A stretch of DNA of 49,198 nucleotides, from positions 1 through 49,198 of the forward strand of contig JAFODP010000008.1 of the NCBI GenBank assembly GCA_017380635.1, written 5' to 3'. How positions within the stretch are numbered: the stretch's first letter is position 1; each line of letters begins with the position of its first letter. The position numbers were made by a program, and so were the translations under genes. This document shows, piece after piece, positions 8,111-17,084 of the stretch. The DNA comes from Bacteroidales bacterium (lineage in GTDB: Bacteria > Bacteroidota > Bacteroidia > Bacteroidales > UBA1402). A model generated the notes under the pieces. The model made no database searches. It worked only from the letters and a program-made list of their open reading frames with translations, and had not been told where the DNA came from.

Positions 8111-9088
8111 ATGAAAACAAGAATACATATATCGTTTTGGATAACAGCTGTTGTGATGTTGCTGTCTGCTTGTCACAACCCGAATACCTCCGACGAGGGA
8201 AGCATCAGCTTTTCTGCCATCAACGACAACCTGAGCAACAAAAGCATCTTGGTTGAGAACCTCCTGCATCCGGGCAGTACTTTTCGTGTTTATGCCGATT
8301 TCAACCGAAGCGAAGGTGGCATCCATCCTGTTTTTCGCGGCACCGAAGTAGGATTCACCGCCGAAGGTATTTGGGAATACAATCCCATCGAATATTGGAT
8401 GAGCAACGGCAGCTACGATTTCCGCGCAGTTTGGCCCGCCTCGGCCGACATTGTCCATACCAACTCCGACGGAAAAAGCATCAATGTGCAGAATTATTCC
8501 GTAGTGAGCGACAACGCCTACGACTTGATGGTGGCCTACGTTTATCGCGACATGACCATAAAAAACGATATGTCTACGGTGAATATGGTATTCCGTCACG
8601 CGCTGGCTGCCGTGAATGTGATTGTCAGAAAAGAAGCCGACGACCCGCAGCAATACACTTTGAAAAACACCTATTTCAAGAACATGTACGTGGCCGGCAA
8701 CTTCATTTTCAGCGGTAATCCTGCCACGCCTGAAGCCTTGTCCGATTGTTGGAACAAAACTTATTTCCAGACCAGCGCTTGCTTGACGCAAGAACACAAC
8801 AGCCTCGTAAACACTTCCGGCAACGCGCCCGTGTACCAATTTGTCATTCCACAGGAAATCAACGCCGCATCCATAGCCGACGATCTGAAAGCCAAATTGT
8901 GTTATACCTTGGTTATCAACAACAACGAAGTAATTACCGAAGCCGAGATTCCTTACATCGAGTGGTTGCCGGGCAAGATATACACCTATCGCGTCAACTT
9001 GAAGGCCAGTGGCGCCGACATCGAAATCGTTACCAGCGAATGGGACAAGGTGGATGTCACTGCCGATGATATTATCGGATCTTTGTAA
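8111..9088 (+). CDS. Fimbrillin family protein (minor subunit)
   Basis: Third fimbrillin, 325 residues from the ATG at 8111, which places the lipobox (VMLLSAC) at a normal distance; an upstream ATG at 8093 would add six residues and overlap the previous gene. Signatures: STFRVYADFNRS, IEYWMSNGSYDFRAVWPA, and VNMVFRHALAAVNVIVRKE (the FRHALA motif). The C-terminal KIYTYRVNLKASGADIEIV is the likely donor strand. Closest in layout to the first pilin, so it may be an alternative shaft or adaptor subunit. Confidence 0.82.
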   Translation: MKTRIHISFWITAVVMLLSACHNPNTSDEGSISFSAINDNLSNKSILVENLLHPGSTFRVYADFNRSEGGIHPVFRGTEVGFTAEGIWEYNPIEYWMSNGSYDFRAVWPASADIVHTNSDGKSINVQNYSVVSDNAYDLMVAYVYRDMTIKNDMSTVNMVFRHALAAVNVIVRKEADDPQQYTLKNTYFKNMYVAGNFIFSGNPATPEALSDCWNKTYFQTSACLTQEHNSLVNTSGNAPVYQFVIPQEINAASIADDLKAKLCYTLVINNNEVITEAEIPYIEWLPGKIYTYRVNLKASGADIEIVTSEWDKVDVTADDIIGSL

Positions 9089-9093
9089 CGACT

Positions 9094-10560
9094 ATGATTA
9101 TGAAAAGAAAAACGAGCCATATCATATCACTTTGCCTGATGTTCTTGTTGGCCTTGACGGCTTGCGAGAAGCATCATTTTGGAACCTCGTCGCAGGAACA
9201 GGCTTCTTTGGTATTGCGTATTGCCACGCGCGCCATCACTCCCGGCGATGGCAATGCCAGCGATGGTGGCGGCATGAACGACCTGATAGTAGTGCTTGTC
9301 AACAACGACCAAGTGGCCGGCAATCGAGTGGAAGCAACGGCGAGTCTTTCCGATTTATCGTCGCCGCAGCGTCAGACGGTGAGTTTCGACAATATCACTT
9401 TGGGCAGTTATTCGCTTTACGCATTTGCCAACCACAACGGCAACAGTCTGTTCTCGGCTACAGCTTTCGCTTCGTTGCAAAAAGGTGACAACTTCACACA
9501 GGCCATGGCCGATGCCGCTTTCGCTTCGCTCAGCGGCTCCGCTACTCCCGACGCCATGTTCCGCAGCAGCGACGGTGCCATGCTCCTGACCGCGCGTAAA
9601 GACATCGAAATAAAACTGGGCAGCAACACAGCTACCGTGGAAATGCTGCGACCTTTGGTGCATTTCTTGGTGGAGCTCAACAATCACTCCAATCACAAGA
9701 TGATGGTAAATCAGAGCAGCCTGTCGTTCAGCAACTTCAATGCATCTACCTCTTATGTGATAGCTCACGAAAACATGAACACCGGCACGCATCGTGCCTT
9801 GCCCACGAAAAATGCCGAGATTGAAATTCCCGCACACGAGAATGCCGTGGTGTACGAATGTTATCTGTACGAAAACCAAGCCTCTGCCTACAACTTCGGC
9901 ATGGACATAAATCTGTGGAGCGACAACACCATGGTAGTTTCGGGATATATCATCAGCGTTCCGGACGAATGGGGCGGCACCAGATACATCCGCAACAACG
10001 GCGACAACAGCATCAGCATCGATGGCGCTTATAGCGACAATTGTTTGTGGACCGTCACGCCTACTGGCGACAACAACGGCACCTATTACGTGATGAGCGA
10101 TGTGGGATCTTCGCCATATCTGTGTATCAGCCGCGAAGGTTGGGAGCACGTCCGCATGTACACGCATTCGAATCACGACCAAAATATTATCAAACTGCAT
10201 ATTCCCGATTACCAGGCAGGACAGGCTTTTTCGTCCGTGATTGGCCATAGCGCTTGGGACAGATATATTCATTACAGCAATGGTTGGTATCAACTGACGG
10301 GCAGATACAGCAGCCGTGCTTGGAATTTTACGCCCGTAGGCTCTGGTACCACAGAAGGTTACCAGCAGATTGCCTCTTTCCGAAATCGCCAGTTGTACAA
10401 GGTGGATGCCGTCAGTGGAAAGAAAAGCCCTTTGAGCGAAATGCGTCGCAACTCGCAAGTGAAAGTTACCCTGAATGCTTATTTCAACGAATTGAACGGG
10501 GAATTCAACTACGCGGTGGAAACCTGGGACACTTGCACCAACAACATCGAATTCAACTAA
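9094..10560 (+). CDS. FimB/Mfa2-like minor pilus subunit with lectin-like insertion
   Basis: Lipoprotein of 488 residues (lipobox LALTAC, Cys24; the second ATG at 9100 is equally possible). Residues 35-290 follow the FimB/Mfa2 or fimbrillin plan: MNDLIVVLVNNDQVAGNRVE, LGSYSLYAFANHNGN, ATVEMLRPLVHFLVEL. The end (445-488) is a classic subunit C-terminus with a VKVTLNAYF strand and NGEFNYAVETW. Between them, about 296-435, lies an insertion with two similar modules: RYI..G..S....W.VTP.G (297-342) and RYI..G....W.FTP.G (390-434). This resembles a beta-trefoil or ricin-type repeat, so I infer a carbohydrate-binding minor subunit. The lectin fold is a guess from spacing, not a proven match. Confidence 0.72.
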   Translation: MIMKRKTSHIISLCLMFLLALTACEKHHFGTSSQEQASLVLRIATRAITPGDGNASDGGGMNDLIVVLVNNDQVAGNRVEATASLSDLSSPQRQTVSFDNITLGSYSLYAFANHNGNSLFSATAFASLQKGDNFTQAMADAAFASLSGSATPDAMFRSSDGAMLLTARKDIEIKLGSNTATVEMLRPLVHFLVELNNHSNHKMMVNQSSLSFSNFNASTSYVIAHENMNTGTHRALPTKNAEIEIPAHENAVVYECYLYENQASAYNFGMDINLWSDNTMVVSGYIISVPDEWGGTRYIRNNGDNSISIDGAYSDNCLWTVTPTGDNNGTYYVMSDVGSSPYLCISREGWEHVRMYTHSNHDQNIIKLHIPDYQAGQAFSSVIGHSAWDRYIHYSNGWYQLTGRYSSRAWNFTPVGSGTTEGYQQIASFRNRQLYKVDAVSGKKSPLSEMRRNSQVKVTLNAYFNELNGEFNYAVETWDTCTNNIEFN

Positions 10561-10578
10561 TCAGCAGCCGACAAAAAG

Positions 10579-13491
10579 ATGATAAAGAAACTTTACCTTA
10601 TATTATTAGCCACTTTGATGCTTGGACTTAGTGCCTGCAACGAAGATATTTTCGAAAAGCCGGATCATCTGCCCGAAGGTACGCCTTTGCAGTTGGAATT
10701 GAATTTTGGCGCTTACGATAATTTCGACGTATCCGTCAGTACGCGAGCCACCCAAGACGAAGAACAGGAAAATCGCGTGTACAACCTCTATGTGATGATT
10801 TTCGACGTCGATGGCAAGCGCATCTACGGCCGTCTGTTCGACAGCAGCAACCTGAATGCCACTTCTCAAGACGACTATTGGACGCACAACAACAGCAATT
10901 ACAACTCCGGCAAACTGCACATCACTACCATCAAGAAGACAAGCTGCACCATTTTTGCGGTGACCAACATCAGTCCTTCGGCCGATATGATGAATATTTC
11001 GCCGGAACGTCTGCAGCTGGTTCAAGATATCAACAGTTTGGAGACTATGGTGGCCACGCTGAACCAATTGCACACGGCCCGTACAGGACGCTTCGTCATG
11101 TCGGGACAAATGGCCGGCGTCGATACGGAACATCTTTCGGGCACCTTATTGCTTACCCGCATGGATGCCAAAATCCGTTTCAATGTGCAAGTGAACAACG
11201 CCGTCAAATACCAAGCCGATGGCAGCCGTTTTCAGATTGTCGATTTCGAACCCGAAAAATGGCAGGTTTTCAATTTGCCGCAGAACGCTTACCTTTTCGA
11301 GAAGAGCAGCGATTATCCCACGCGTAATTTCTTCAACAGCAACGAAGTAAATTTCGAAGAAGACTTGGCTAACGGCGCTGCCTTCTCGTTCTATTCGCTC
11401 GAAAACCGTTATACCGTCAATCATGCCGACCTTATTTCGCAGGCCCTGAGAGAGAAGCAGTTGAAAGATACCGAAGGCTTGAATGGCGATTGGAAATATG
11501 CGCCGCAAACCGCCACTTGGGTGTATTTTACCGGCCGACTGAAAATCAATCAGACCGATGCGAACGGCATTTCCCGAATTGTGGATGCGGATGTGCGTTA
11601 CAAAGTGCATTTGGGCGATTTCAGCGGCAATGGCTACGGCGATTTCAACATCTACCGAAACACGTCCTATACCTATAATATTACCATCAACGGCGTGGAA
11701 GATATCCGTACCGAAGTGGAAGTAGCCGGAAATCCCGAAAATGCGCCGGGCGCCACCGGCGATGTCAGAGTGGTATCGGAAGAAGTCTACGATTGCGATG
11801 CGCATTATTCTTCGTACGTGTTCACTTTCGGTTCGAACAATGTCGATTCCGATGGCATTACCTGGTACGTAAAAACGCCTTTCAGCGAAGGTGAACCCAA
11901 GAATGGCGACCCCAGCGGTTTGGACTACAACTGGGTACATTTCCGCATCAACGAGATGAACGGCAATGTCTATTCCGACCAGCGTATGGCTTACAATCCT
12001 TTGGAAGATGGCCTGATGAATGTTGCCGAACTGGTGGAACTGCTGCGCGTGGAACGTCAGAAACTGAGCAATGGCGAAAGCAGCATTTTCGACAGCAACC
12101 ACGATATCAAGGTAACGGCTTTCGTCGATGAATTTTATTACGAGAAACATCCTTTGAGTGGCGAATATATTCCCGATTTGTGGAAACAGTTTGTAGACCA
12201 GCCGCGTCGCGTGATGCATATTTTGAGCGACGTAAAACGCAGTCCAGACAAGGAAAGTTCTACCATCGCTACCACCATTTCCATTCAGCAGCGTTCTATC
12301 CAGACCATCTACAATGTTCACGACGACAACTTGCATTCGGCCTGGGGTTGCGAAACCATAGATGAATATCCTAATATCTGGGCTTATTCGGCAACGGATT
12401 ATAGCAATCCCGATAACAATGTTCAGAACCGTGGCAACAACGACTATTACAACGGCCGTCTGAACTCTTGCAAGGAATGGGGTTTGGTAAATGCCAACGC
12501 CACGGTGTTCTCGCAATTTCTGGATGGCGACCCGCGCAACGATTGGGAAACCTATCTAAATTATCACACCGACAACAGTACGCCCGAACTGCAGACGCAA
12601 TACCGTGCCTTGCGATATTCCTGCATGACCCGCAACCGCGATAATAATGGCAACGGCCAAATCGATCCGGACGAAGTGCGTTGGTACACAGCTTCCATCC
12701 GCCAATTGGTGGGTATCTGGATGGGTGCCGATGCGCTTAATGCTGCTGCTTTGCTTTATCAGAAAACGGGAACCGAAGATGGTTTCAATTGGCGTCAGCA
12801 TATCATCTCCAGCACGCAGGACGGCACCAACAGCAACAATCCGCTGGTTGTGTGGGCCGAAGAAGCTTCTTCCACCGGTGCCCTGACCACGAGTATCATC
12901 TACGGAACGAACAATAGCTTCTCCCCCATTTTCTCGGTAAGATGTATCCGCAATCTGGGAGCAACGCCCGAAATGAAAGATATCACCTACGCCAATTTGA
13001 GCACTGTTCCTACTGATTATTGCGAAACCACCAAACGCGCCGATGGCTCTTATCTTTTCGAAATGACTCACCTCAACGAGAATGCCATCCGCTACAGCAC
13101 GCTTTCCGAACTGGAATACCACAACGAGCATGCTATCCAAAACCGTCTTTCCGTTGCTTTTGAATCGGCTCCGCAAGATCAGACCTGGTCGTCGGGTGGA
13201 CTTGGATTTGACGGCATCAACAACGAATTGTCGGGAATGGGCAGTAACCGATTCTGTCCTCCGGGCTATCGTCTGCCCAACCAACGAGAACTGACCATTC
13301 TGGCTTATTATGCCGAAGACAATCTTTCCGCCTCTCGTCATGCCAGCCGAACCTGGTATAGTTTCGGTATGTATGGTAGCCAGAAAGACTACTCCAAGAA
13401 AGGATGGGCCTACAACAATGGCAACAAAACCGTCCACATGATGACCAACGAGACCACAAGTCGTCAGCGTTGCGTAAGAGACGTAGAGTAA
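10579..13491 (+). CDS. DUF4906 lipoprotein, probable pilus tip protein
   Basis: Large lipoprotein of 970 residues, lipobox LGLSAC (Cys20). The N-terminal third resembles a FimB/Mfa2-type domain (VYNLYVMIFDVDGKRIYGR, residues 72-90). The rest fits DUF4906, a family seen as the last and largest gene of Bacteroidales pilus operons. Residues 688-699 (DNNGNGQIDPDE) form a complete EF-hand-type calcium loop. The C-terminus (about 891-970) has CPPGYRLPNQREL and a final RCVRD, like the Fib_succ_major/FISUMP fold seen in surface proteins. A tip adhesin role is inferred from position and size. A terminator follows, closing the operon. Confidence 0.78.
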   Translation: MIKKLYLILLATLMLGLSACNEDIFEKPDHLPEGTPLQLELNFGAYDNFDVSVSTRATQDEEQENRVYNLYVMIFDVDGKRIYGRLFDSSNLNATSQDDYWTHNNSNYNSGKLHITTIKKTSCTIFAVTNISPSADMMNISPERLQLVQDINSLETMVATLNQLHTARTGRFVMSGQMAGVDTEHLSGTLLLTRMDAKIRFNVQVNNAVKYQADGSRFQIVDFEPEKWQVFNLPQNAYLFEKSSDYPTRNFFNSNEVNFEEDLANGAAFSFYSLENRYTVNHADLISQALREKQLKDTEGLNGDWKYAPQTATWVYFTGRLKINQTDANGISRIVDADVRYKVHLGDFSGNGYGDFNIYRNTSYTYNITINGVEDIRTEVEVAGNPENAPGATGDVRVVSEEVYDCDAHYSSYVFTFGSNNVDSDGITWYVKTPFSEGEPKNGDPSGLDYNWVHFRINEMNGNVYSDQRMAYNPLEDGLMNVAELVELLRVERQKLSNGESSIFDSNHDIKVTAFVDEFYYEKHPLSGEYIPDLWKQFVDQPRRVMHILSDVKRSPDKESSTIATTISIQQRSIQTIYNVHDDNLHSAWGCETIDEYPNIWAYSATDYSNPDNNVQNRGNNDYYNGRLNSCKEWGLVNANATVFSQFLDGDPRNDWETYLNYHTDNSTPELQTQYRALRYSCMTRNRDNNGNGQIDPDEVRWYTASIRQLVGIWMGADALNAAALLYQKTGTEDGFNWRQHIISSTQDGTNSNNPLVVWAEEASSTGALTTSIIYGTNNSFSPIFSVRCIRNLGATPEMKDITYANLSTVPTDYCETTKRADGSYLFEMTHLNENAIRYSTLSELEYHNEHAIQNRLSVAFESAPQDQTWSSGGLGFDGINNELSGMGSNRFCPPGYRLPNQRELTILAYYAEDNLSASRHASRTWYSFGMYGSQKDYSKKGWAYNNGNKTVHMMTNETTSRQRCVRDVE

Positions 13492-13522
13492 GCATATCTT
13501 AATCAGCCATAAAAAAGTATAA

Positions 13523-13555
13523 AAAGCGATATCGTTTGGTATCGCTTTACTTTTT
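13523..13555 (+). terminator. Terminator of the pilus operon
   Basis: A 9-bp stem (AAAGCGATA 13523-13531 with TATCGCTTT 13540-13548) followed by a T-rich run, 31 bp after the DUF4906 stop. Confidence 0.8.
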
Positions 13556-13562
13556 ATTGCTA

Positions 13563-13570
13563 TACATTTG
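13563..13570 (+). promoter_or_regulatory. -7 element for the Ntn hydrolase gene
   Basis: TACATTTG matches TAnnTTTG and lies 28 bp before the start codon. A TTTG at 13535-13538 is slightly far (24 bp) to be the -33 box and lies in the terminator loop. Confidence 0.4.
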
Positions 13571-13597
13571 GGCCGTAAACCAATAAATCTTTTTACC

Positions 13598-14662
13598 ATG
13601 AAAAAATCAATCTTAGGAGTGCTCGCACTATCTGTCTTCGTAGCGCCTGCTTTTGCCTGCACAGGCATCTCCCTGAAAGCCAAGGACGGAAGCATCATCT
13701 TTGCCCGTACCATCGAAGACTCTCAAAACGATTTGTACAGCGAATACGTTGTTATTCCTCGCGGACAAAAACTCTTTTCATTCACCCCTACCGGCGAAAA
13801 AGGCTTGGAATTTACCGCCAAATATGGTGTGCTGGGATTGTCGGTGGTGCAGAAGGAATTCATTGCCGAAGGCATCAACGAAGCCGGCTTGGAAAGCGGT
13901 TTGTTCTTCTTTCCTCGTTATGGCAGTTATCAGGCTTACAACAGCGACAGCCGCAAGAGCAGCATCGGCGATTTGCAACTGAATCAGTGGATGTTGACGC
14001 AGTTTGCCACCGTCGACGAAGTAAAAGAAGGCTTGAAGAATGTCCGGGTGGTAGGCTTGGAACCCAATTCGGTGGTTCATTATCGCATTGGCGATGCTTC
14101 GGGTCGTCAGGTGGTGCTTGAATTTATCGATGGCAAGGCCCACTTCCACGAAAACACTGTGGGTGTCATCACCAATGCTCCCAGCTTCGACTGGCATCTG
14201 ACCAACCTGAACAACTACATCAACCTGCAACCCGGCAATGCCGACGAACAGAAACTTGGCAAAGAACCCTTGCATGCCCTGGGTCACAATTCCGGCATGT
14301 TGGGTCTGCCCGGCGATGCCACCCCGCCCTCACGTTTTGTTCGAGCCGCGTTCTATGTTGCCACCGCGCCAAAACTGGAAAATGGCGTTGCCACGGCCAT
14401 GCAAGCCTTTCATCTGTTGAACAGCTTCGACATTCCCATCGGCATCGAAATTGGCAAACATCAACGTACCATCTTGCCAAGTGCTACGCAATGGACATCG
14501 GTCATCGACTTGAGCAATCGACTGGTTTACTATAAAACCGCCTACAACAACAGCATTCGCTGCATCGACATGAAACTCATCGATTTCGGCAAGATCGAAT
14601 ACCAATCTTTCCCGATGGATTTGCTGCGCGAACAGAGCATAGAGGAAATCATCATCTTGTAA
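13598..14662 (+). CDS. Choloylglycine hydrolase family (bile salt hydrolase / penicillin V acylase-like)
   Basis: Ntn-type linear amide C-N hydrolase, 354 residues. The signal peptide (MKKSILGVLALSVFVAPAFA) ends directly before Cys21, which becomes the N-terminal nucleophile; this is the arrangement of exported Gram-negative members. Conserved pieces: FARTIED near residue 35, GINEAGLESGLFF, the TNAPSFDWHLTNLNNY block (Asn of the oxyanion hole), and LGLPGDATPPSRFVRAAF with the catalytic Arg. Substrate may be conjugated bile salts, N-acyl amides or acyl-homoserine lactones; sequence alone does not decide. Start at 13598 fits the signal peptide; an upstream GTG-type extension does not. Monocistronic between two terminators. 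Confidence 0.88.
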   Translation: MKKSILGVLALSVFVAPAFACTGISLKAKDGSIIFARTIEDSQNDLYSEYVVIPRGQKLFSFTPTGEKGLEFTAKYGVLGLSVVQKEFIAEGINEAGLESGLFFFPRYGSYQAYNSDSRKSSIGDLQLNQWMLTQFATVDEVKEGLKNVRVVGLEPNSVVHYRIGDASGRQVVLEFIDGKAHFHENTVGVITNAPSFDWHLTNLNNYINLQPGNADEQKLGKEPLHALGHNSGMLGLPGDATPPSRFVRAAFYVATAPKLENGVATAMQAFHLLNSFDIPIGIEIGKHQRTILPSATQWTSVIDLSNRLVYYKTAYNNSIRCIDMKLIDFGKIEYQSFPMDLLREQSIEEIIIL

Positions 14663-14736
14663 AAAGGCCATGACTATTGGAGCAACAATTCTCCTCTCTT
14701 CTCTATATATTCTTCTCATTTAGTTTAGTTGGAGGT

Positions 14737-14766
14737 CGCGTCTGCGAAGACGCGGCTTCTTTTTTC
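14737..14766 (+). terminator. Terminator of the Ntn hydrolase gene
   Basis: Stem CGCGTCT (14737-14743) and AGACGCG (14748-14754) with a GCGA tetraloop, then a T-rich run. Confidence 0.85.
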
Positions 14767-14796
14767 GGGCAAATCGATTATTTTTCGAAATCATTG

Positions 14797-14828
14797 CTTG
14801 TTATTTGCATAAAGAATCTATATTTTTG
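14797..14828 (+). promoter_or_regulatory. Promoter for the zapA operon
   Basis: -7 element TATTTTTG at 14821-14828; -33-like CTTG at 14797-14800 with a 20-bp spacer. The start codon at 14862 is 34 bp downstream, which supports that start over an upstream ATG at 14805. Confidence 0.55.
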
Positions 14829-14861
14829 CCCATTATTGGTGATTTATTAATCGATATTTCC

Positions 14862-15158
14862 ATGACAGCCGAGCAAGAACGTTTGTTGAAAAACTTCGAA
14901 ACAAGAATACGACAAACCATGTTGCGATGCGAAGAGCTTCAAAAAGAGAACGATAGACTTAGCGAAGCTTTGGCTCAGAAGGAAGAGGCCTACGCGATGA
15001 TGGTGGAAGCCTTCGACGAAGTCACCGAGAAATACGACAACTTAAAATTGGCCAAAAGTATGGCCGGACGCGACAAAGAATTGCACGAAGCGCGTTTGGA
15101 GTTGTCGAAATTAGTGCGGGAAATAAATGCTTGCATTGCACTTGTTAATGAGCAATGA
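14862..15158 (+). CDS. Coiled-coil protein preceding ZapA (ZapB-like)
   Basis: Small cytoplasmic protein of 98 residues, almost entirely alpha-helical and charged, with heptad-like spacing from about 5 to 90 (ERLLKNFETRIRQTMLRCEEL, then KENDRLSEALAQKEEAY). No signal peptide or membrane segment. It overlaps the zapA start by 4 bp (ATGA), so the two are coupled. Enteric ZapB is a short coiled-coil partner of ZapA at the division ring; the same role here is an inference from size, fold and coupling, not from clear sequence similarity. The start at 14862 follows the promoter; an in-frame ATG at 14805 lies upstream of it. Confidence 0.75.
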   Translation: MTAEQERLLKNFETRIRQTMLRCEELQKENDRLSEALAQKEEAYAMMVEAFDEVTEKYDNLKLAKSMAGRDKELHEARLELSKLVREINACIALVNEQ

Positions 15159-15472
15159 TGAAAGAAGATACTTTCAAGATACACTTATACGTTGCCGACG
15201 AAGATTTTTACGTTGAGATTCCGAAAGACGAAAACGAAGAATTATTGTATCGCAAGGCCGTTAAAGAGGTGGACAGACTTATCAGAGCTTATCGCGACAA
15301 GTACAAGCATTCCGATAATACAGAGTTGGATTTCAAGAAGTTATTGGCCATGACTGCATTGCATCTTGCCAAAGACAAGATGATGCTTCAAGGCTTGAAA
15401 GACGACAGTCATTGTCTGCAGCGCATTGCTGAACTGGACAAAGATTTGGAAGCATTTTTATCGAAAAAATAA
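15155..15472 (+). CDS. zapA: Cell division protein ZapA
   Basis: FtsZ-ring-associated protein, 105 residues, the usual ZapA length. The N-terminal beta region (FKIHLYVADEDFYVEIP) and the following long helix pair (EELLYRKAVKEVDRLIRAYRD, then KLLAMTALHLAKDKM) fit the family; ZapA crosslinks and stabilises FtsZ filaments at midcell. Expressed with the upstream coiled-coil gene through a 4-bp overlap. The gap to rny is 65 bp, too short for a 6S RNA. Confidence 0.88.
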   Translation: MMKEDTFKIHLYVADEDFYVEIPKDENEELLYRKAVKEVDRLIRAYRDKYKHSDNTELDFKKLLAMTALHLAKDKMMLQGLKDDSHCLQRIAELDKDLEAFLSKK

Positions 15473-15537
15473 TTATCGACCGCACTTTGCCTTTATGGCT
15501 TGGTGTGGTTTTTGTTTTATAAATTATTGAACAACAA

Positions 15538-17076
15538 ATGAATACGCTATCTATCATTATTTCTGTAGCAGCTTTGCTCATTGGTGGATTGCTGGGATGG
15601 ATTGTCTTTCGCTACATCCTGAAGGCACAATACCAATTAAAGATAAAGCAAGCCGAATTGGAATCGGAATCGATTCGTCAGGCAAAAATGCAAGAAGTCA
15701 AGGATAAATTCTTCAACCTGAAGAGCGACTTTGACAAACAAATGCAACAACGTAACGCAAAAATGCAATCGGCCGAAGCGCGTCTTAAACAGCGCGAACT
15801 GCAGCTGAACCAACGCAACGACGAATTGCTCCGCAAGAAAAACGAACTGGACATCATCCGCGAAAACCTGGATGCTCAGTTGGAAGTGGTTGAAAAGAAA
15901 AAAGCCGAAGTAGAAAAACAACATCGCTTGGAAGTGGAACGTCTCGAAGCCATTTCGGGTCTGTCGGCCGAAGAAGCCAAGAACCGCTTGGTGGAATCGC
16001 TCAAGGAAGAAGCCCAGACGGCGGCAGCCTCTTACATCAACGAAATTATGGACGAAGCCAAGATGACGGCCAACAAAGAAGCCAAACGCATTGTAGTTCA
16101 GTCTATTCAGCGTGTAGCCACCGAAACCGCCATCGAAAACGCCGTTACGGTTTTCCATATCGATTCTGACGAAATTAAAGGCCGTATCATTGGTCGCGAA
16201 GGTAGAAATATCCGCGCCTTGGAAGCTGCCACCGGTGTTGAAATCATCGTGGACGACACGCCCGAAGCCATCGTTATTTCGGCCTTCGACCCTGTTCGTC
16301 GTGAAATTGCTCGTTTGGCCTTGCATCAATTGGTGGCCGATGGTCGTATTCACCCGGCTCGCATCGAAGAAGTGGTAGCCAAGGTGAGCAAACAGATCGA
16401 AGAAGAAATCATCGAAACCGGTAAGCGTACCACCATCGATTTGGGTATTCACGGTTTGCATCCCGAATTGATTCGTATGGTGGGTCGTATGAAATATCGT
16501 TCGTCTTATGGTCAGAACCTTTTGCAACATGCTCGCGAAACGGCCAACCTTTGTGCAGTAATGGCTTCCGAACTTGGTTTGAATCCTAAAAAAGCTCGTC
16601 GCGCCGGTCTGTTGCACGACATCGGTAAAGTGCCCGAAGACGAACCCGAATTGCCACACGCCATGTTGGGTATGAAGCTGGCCGAAAAGTACAAGGAAAA
16701 ACCCGATATCTGCAACGCCATCGGTGCACACCACGACGAAATTGAAATGCAGACTCTTTTGGCTCCAATCGTACAGGTTTGCGACGCTATCTCTGGTGCT
16801 CGTCCGGGTGCCCGTCGTGAAATCGCCGAAGCCTACATCAAACGTTTGAACGATTTGGAACAATTGGCCATGTCTTATCCCGGTGTAGTGAAAACCTACG
16901 CCATTCAGGCCGGACGCGAATTGCGCGTTATCGTAGGTGCTGAAAAGGTCGACGACAAAGATACTGAACAACTGTCAGCAGAAATCGCAAAACGTATTCA
17001 GGACGAAATGACTTATCCCGGTCAGGTCAAGATTACCGTTATCCGCGAAACTCGAGCTGTCAGCTACGCAAAATAA
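15538..17076 (+). CDS. rny: Ribonuclease Y
   Basis: Membrane-bound endoribonuclease that starts mRNA decay, 512 residues (usual about 510-520). An N-terminal transmembrane helix (about 4-27) is followed by a long coiled coil (about 30-165), a KH RNA-binding domain with the GxxG loop in [15 protein letters not shown] (about 218-232), and an HD metal-dependent phosphodiesterase domain with LLHDIGK (about 360). All domains are intact. The gene lies 65 bp after zapA and ends 8 bp before tmRNA, so it may be cotranscribed with both. Confidence 0.97.
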   Translation: MNTLSIIISVAALLIGGLLGWIVFRYILKAQYQLKIKQAELESESIRQAKMQEVKDKFFNLKSDFDKQMQQRNAKMQSAEARLKQRELQLNQRNDELLRKKNELDIIRENLDAQLEVVEKKKAEVEKQHRLEVERLEAISGLSAEEAKNRLVESLKEEAQTAAASYINEIMDEAKMTANKEAKRIVVQSIQRVATETAIENAVTVFHIDSDEIKGRIIGREGRNIRALEAATGVEIIVDDTPEAIVISAFDPVRREIARLALHQLVADGRIHPARIEEVVAKVSKQIEEEIIETGKRTTIDLGIHGLHPELIRMVGRMKYRSSYGQNLLQHARETANLCAVMASELGLNPKKARRAGLLHDIGKVPEDEPELPHAMLGMKLAEKYKEKPDICNAIGAHHDEIEMQTLLAPIVQVCDAISGARPGARREIAEAYIKRLNDLEQLAMSYPGVVKTYAIQAGRELRVIVGAEKVDDKDTEQLSAEIAKRIQDEMTYPGQVKITVIRETRAVSYAK

Positions 17077-17084
17077 GCTCGTCA

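Noticed and set aside
13598..13660. Lipoprotein reading of the Ntn hydrolase
   Set aside because: Cys21 follows PAFA, which lacks the Leu at -3 of a lipobox; in this family that Cys is the catalytic N-terminal residue.
15473..15537. 6S RNA gene after zapA
   Set aside because: Only 65 bp are available, far too short for the 180-200 nt RNA.
15637..16971. 444-codon minus-strand frame opposite rny
   Set aside because: RNase Y has intact KH and HD domains on the plus strand; the reverse frame is Phe/His-rich without motifs.
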